A DNA stretch of 32,753 bases from DATEAV01 sp964513155. Lineage in GTDB: Bacteria; Chloroflexota; Anaerolineae; Anaerolineales; E44-bin32. The notes below the pieces were generated by a model, which was not told the DNA's origin, ran no database searches, and worked only from the letters and a program-made list of their open reading frames with translations. The stretch lies in NCBI GenBank assembly GCA_964513155.1, contig CAZEMA010000018.1:1-32753 (forward strand). Direction: 5' to 3'. The position numbers and the translations under genes are program-made. Position 1 is the stretch's first letter, and each line of letters starts with the position of its first letter. Shown in pieces: positions 30,968 through 32,753 of the stretch.

Positions 30968-32311
30968 ATGGATGCTGGGCAAGCCTGGCAGGCAGCGCTG
31001 GGTCAGCTCCAGATGGAGATGCCTCGGGCGACGTTTGACACATGGGTTCGCGACGCGGAATTGCTCACCTATGAGGATGGCGTCTTTGTTGTCGGTGTGC
31101 AGAACGCCTACGCCCGCGACTGGTTGGAGGACCGCCTCCTTTCGATCGTCAAGCGCGTCCTGACGGGAATCATGGGGCGAACGGTAGATGTGCGTTTCGC
31201 GGTCTGGCAAGGCGAGAGCGCCGAGGAGGACCCGGCGGCCGCCCTGCCCGCCGTATCTCCCAGCAACAGCCGCCTGGGGCGCTACTCCCAACTCAACTCG
31301 CGCTACACCTTCGAGAGCTTTGTCGTCGGCCCCAGCAACCGCTTGGCGCACGCTGCTGCCCAGGCGGTGGCCGAGAAACCGGCCCGTGCCTACAACCCCC
31401 TCTTCGTCTACGGCGGGGTGGGCCTGGGGAAGACGCATCTCCTGCACGCCGTTGGCAATGCCTCGATCGCCACGGGTCTCAACGTGCTGTACGTCACTTC
31501 GGAAGAGTTCACCAACGACCTGATCAACGCCATTCGCAACCACACCACCGACAGCTTCCGCGAGCGCTACCGCAGCATCGACATTCTGCTGATCGATGAC
31601 ATCCAGTTCATCGCAGGCAAGGAATCGACTCAGGAAGAGTTCTTCCACACCTTCAACGCCCTGCATGGGCAGGACAAGCAGCTGGTCATCTCCTCCGACC
31701 GGCCCCCGAAGGCACTGGTCACGCTCGAGGAACGGCTCCGCTCGCGATTCGAGTGGGGCCTCGCCGCGGATATCCAGCCGCCCGACTTCGAGACGAGAGT
31801 GGCGATTCTGCGGTCGAAGGCGGAACGGGCAGGCAGGCAGGTGGAGCCGCAATACCTGGAGATGATCGCCCGACGAGTCCAGAGCAACATCCGGGAGCTA
31901 GAGGGAGCCCTGACACGGGTGCTGGCCTTCAGCGACCTGAATGACACGGCGCTCAGCGCTGATCTGGTCGAAGCCACCCTCTCGGATCTCATGCCCCACG
32001 GCAGCCCCCTGAGCCCCGACCGGATCATCGCTGCCGTGGCCTCTCAGTTTGGCGTGGACGAAGACCAATTGCTCAGCCGCGATCGTTCGCAGCAGATCGC
32101 CTTGCCGCGACAGGTGGCGATGTACCTGATCCGGGAGGAGACTGACGCCTCCCTGCCACAGATCGGCGAAGTTCTTGGCGGCCGAGATCACACCACGGTG
32201 ATGTACGGGTGCGGCAAGATCGCCGATTTGCTGGAGACAGATGAGAGCATCCGCCGACAGGTGATGGCCGTCCGAGAGCGGCTATTCAGCCAGGCCCGCG
32301 CCTCGGCCTAG
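30968..32311 (+). CDS. dnaA: Chromosomal replication initiator DnaA
   Basis: Initiator that binds DnaA boxes and opens the origin. The 447 residues show domain I (about 1-80), a short linker, the AAA+ domain with Walker A GGVGLGKT at 149-156, Walker B ILLIDDIQF, and the C-terminal helix-turn-helix with the signature DHTTVMYGCGKI. ATG 30968 has GAGGG about 5 bases upstream; an in-frame ATG at 30923 would add 15 residues without a ribosome-binding site. dnaN, recF and gyrB do not follow, unlike in many bacteria; the sequence after the gene looks non-coding. Its neighbour on the left is radA. Confidence 0.96.
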   Translation: MDAGQAWQAALGQLQMEMPRATFDTWVRDAELLTYEDGVFVVGVQNAYARDWLEDRLLSIVKRVLTGIMGRTVDVRFAVWQGESAEEDPAAALPAVSPSNSRLGRYSQLNSRYTFESFVVGPSNRLAHAAAQAVAEKPARAYNPLFVYGGVGLGKTHLLHAVGNASIATGLNVLYVTSEEFTNDLINAIRNHTTDSFRERYRSIDILLIDDIQFIAGKESTQEEFFHTFNALHGQDKQLVISSDRPPKALVTLEERLRSRFEWGLAADIQPPDFETRVAILRSKAERAGRQVEPQYLEMIARRVQSNIRELEGALTRVLAFSDLNDTALSADLVEATLSDLMPHGSPLSPDRIIAAVASQFGVDEDQLLSRDRSQQIALPRQVAMYLIREETDASLPQIGEVLGGRDHTTVMYGCGKIADLLETDESIRRQVMAVRERLFSQARASA

Positions 32312-32753
32312 CCATCACCACCGGCCGCCACTCCAACCGCCGGCAGCACGGAGCGGTCATCCTGGATCACACCGGGACGGCCGCTCCGTTCATTCCCCTT
32401 GGGAGTTCCTGGTCAGTCTCGGTGTAGCAGGACGCCCCATTGCTTTCCACTGCCCCCGAGGCTGCTGGATCACACTGCCGTTGGCCAGGGGATGTTGTCG
32501 GATCGATGCACGACTACGGACAGCCGAGGATAGGCCTCGTCCACCGTCAGGCGGGCTGACGCCCGGACCTAGCGTCCTGTTTCAGAAGTTCGATGAAGAA
32601 GTCCTTCGCATTTGGCGAGGCCGACGAGCCCACTACTGCCTGCCCCAAGCAGGGAAGAAGCGCAATGGGTTCTTCTCCGAACTTGCGAAACGCGACATTG
32701 GGCACTAGCGTTCGAGGAGTGCGCTAGAGGAGCGAGACCGGGTCGACGTCAAC
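32312..32753. other. Region after dnaA, no clear gene
   Basis: After the dnaA terminator I see a perfect CGTCAG/CTGACG hairpin (32545-32561) and no gene I can support. A short plus-strand frame (32481-32708) lacks a ribosome-binding site and any recognisable domain. Confidence 0.5.
32348..32398 (+). terminator. Terminator-like hairpin after dnaA
   Basis: Perfect 9-bp stem ACGGAGCGG (32348-32356) / CCGCTCCGT (32381-32389), followed by the pyrimidine-rich TCATTCCCCTT. The 24-base loop is long. Confidence 0.5.

Noticed and set aside
32481..32708. Possible 75-residue gene after dnaA
   Set aside because: No ribosome-binding site, no recognised family, and composition fits neither strand well. 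It may be a remnant but I cannot support it.

Overview
The window is high-GC DNA (about 60-65% by eye) from a free-living bacterium. I infer a Chloroflexota (Anaerolineae-like) genome, probably a metagenome-assembled scaffold. The grounds are lipoproteins with Thr/Pro-rich spacers, a C39 peptidase fused to a TPR tail, GAF-rich histidine kinases, leaders that run straight from a TATAAT box to the start, GACGAC/GGACGATGG repeats, and two 100-N gaps. No rRNA or tRNA gene is visible, so this assignment is an inference.

Layout. 1-3478 (+): ftsK, then a divergent BMP-like lipoprotein. 3497-9334 (+): a nucleoside-type ABC importer consisting of a BMP lipoprotein, a two-domain ATPase and two permeases; a strong terminator and a new promoter separate the binding protein from the ATPase. 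9335-11177: an accessory island with two tandem REP-associated tyrosine transposase (RAYT) genes inside a 667-bp duplication, surrounded by GC-rich REP hairpins that partly form a 47-bp tandem array. 11178-16374 (-): murJ, a C39 peptidase, an ECF transporter S component and purA; the last two overlap by ATGA. 16500-20677 (+): a LysM protein, a receiver-GAF protein lacking the phospho-acceptor Asp, and a REC-GAF-PAS histidine kinase. 20678-21133: a non-coding stretch with a terminator, a 15-bp perfect inverted repeat and a candidate structured RNA. 21134-22527 (+): a YprB-like exonuclease. 22591-24665 (-): a chlD-type chelatase gene split by a ten-A run at the ATPase/VWA junction. 24783-32311 (+): rpsA, clpC, radA and dnaA.

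How the genes work together. The importer (substrate probably nucleosides), purA and the ECF S component point to purine or vitamin salvage. ftsK, radA and dnaA serve chromosome replication and repair. rpsA and clpC serve translation and proteostasis. murJ serves the cell wall. The receiver-GAF protein and the hybrid kinase look like a signalling pair.

Most interesting points: (1) the chlD slip site, where a -1 shift on A10 fuses the AAA+ ATPase to the VWA domain into one protein of 691 residues; (2) the RAYT/REP island, whose duplication ends inside REP stems and whose two copies differ only in one flank; (3) a dispersed inverted repeat that encodes part of a lipoprotein signal peptide; (4) the Asp-to-Ser pseudo-receiver; (5) the candidate RNA at 20850-20990. 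Both N gaps are flanked by the same 55 bp on each side, so the frame breaks in the two genes they interrupt are almost certainly assembly artefacts.
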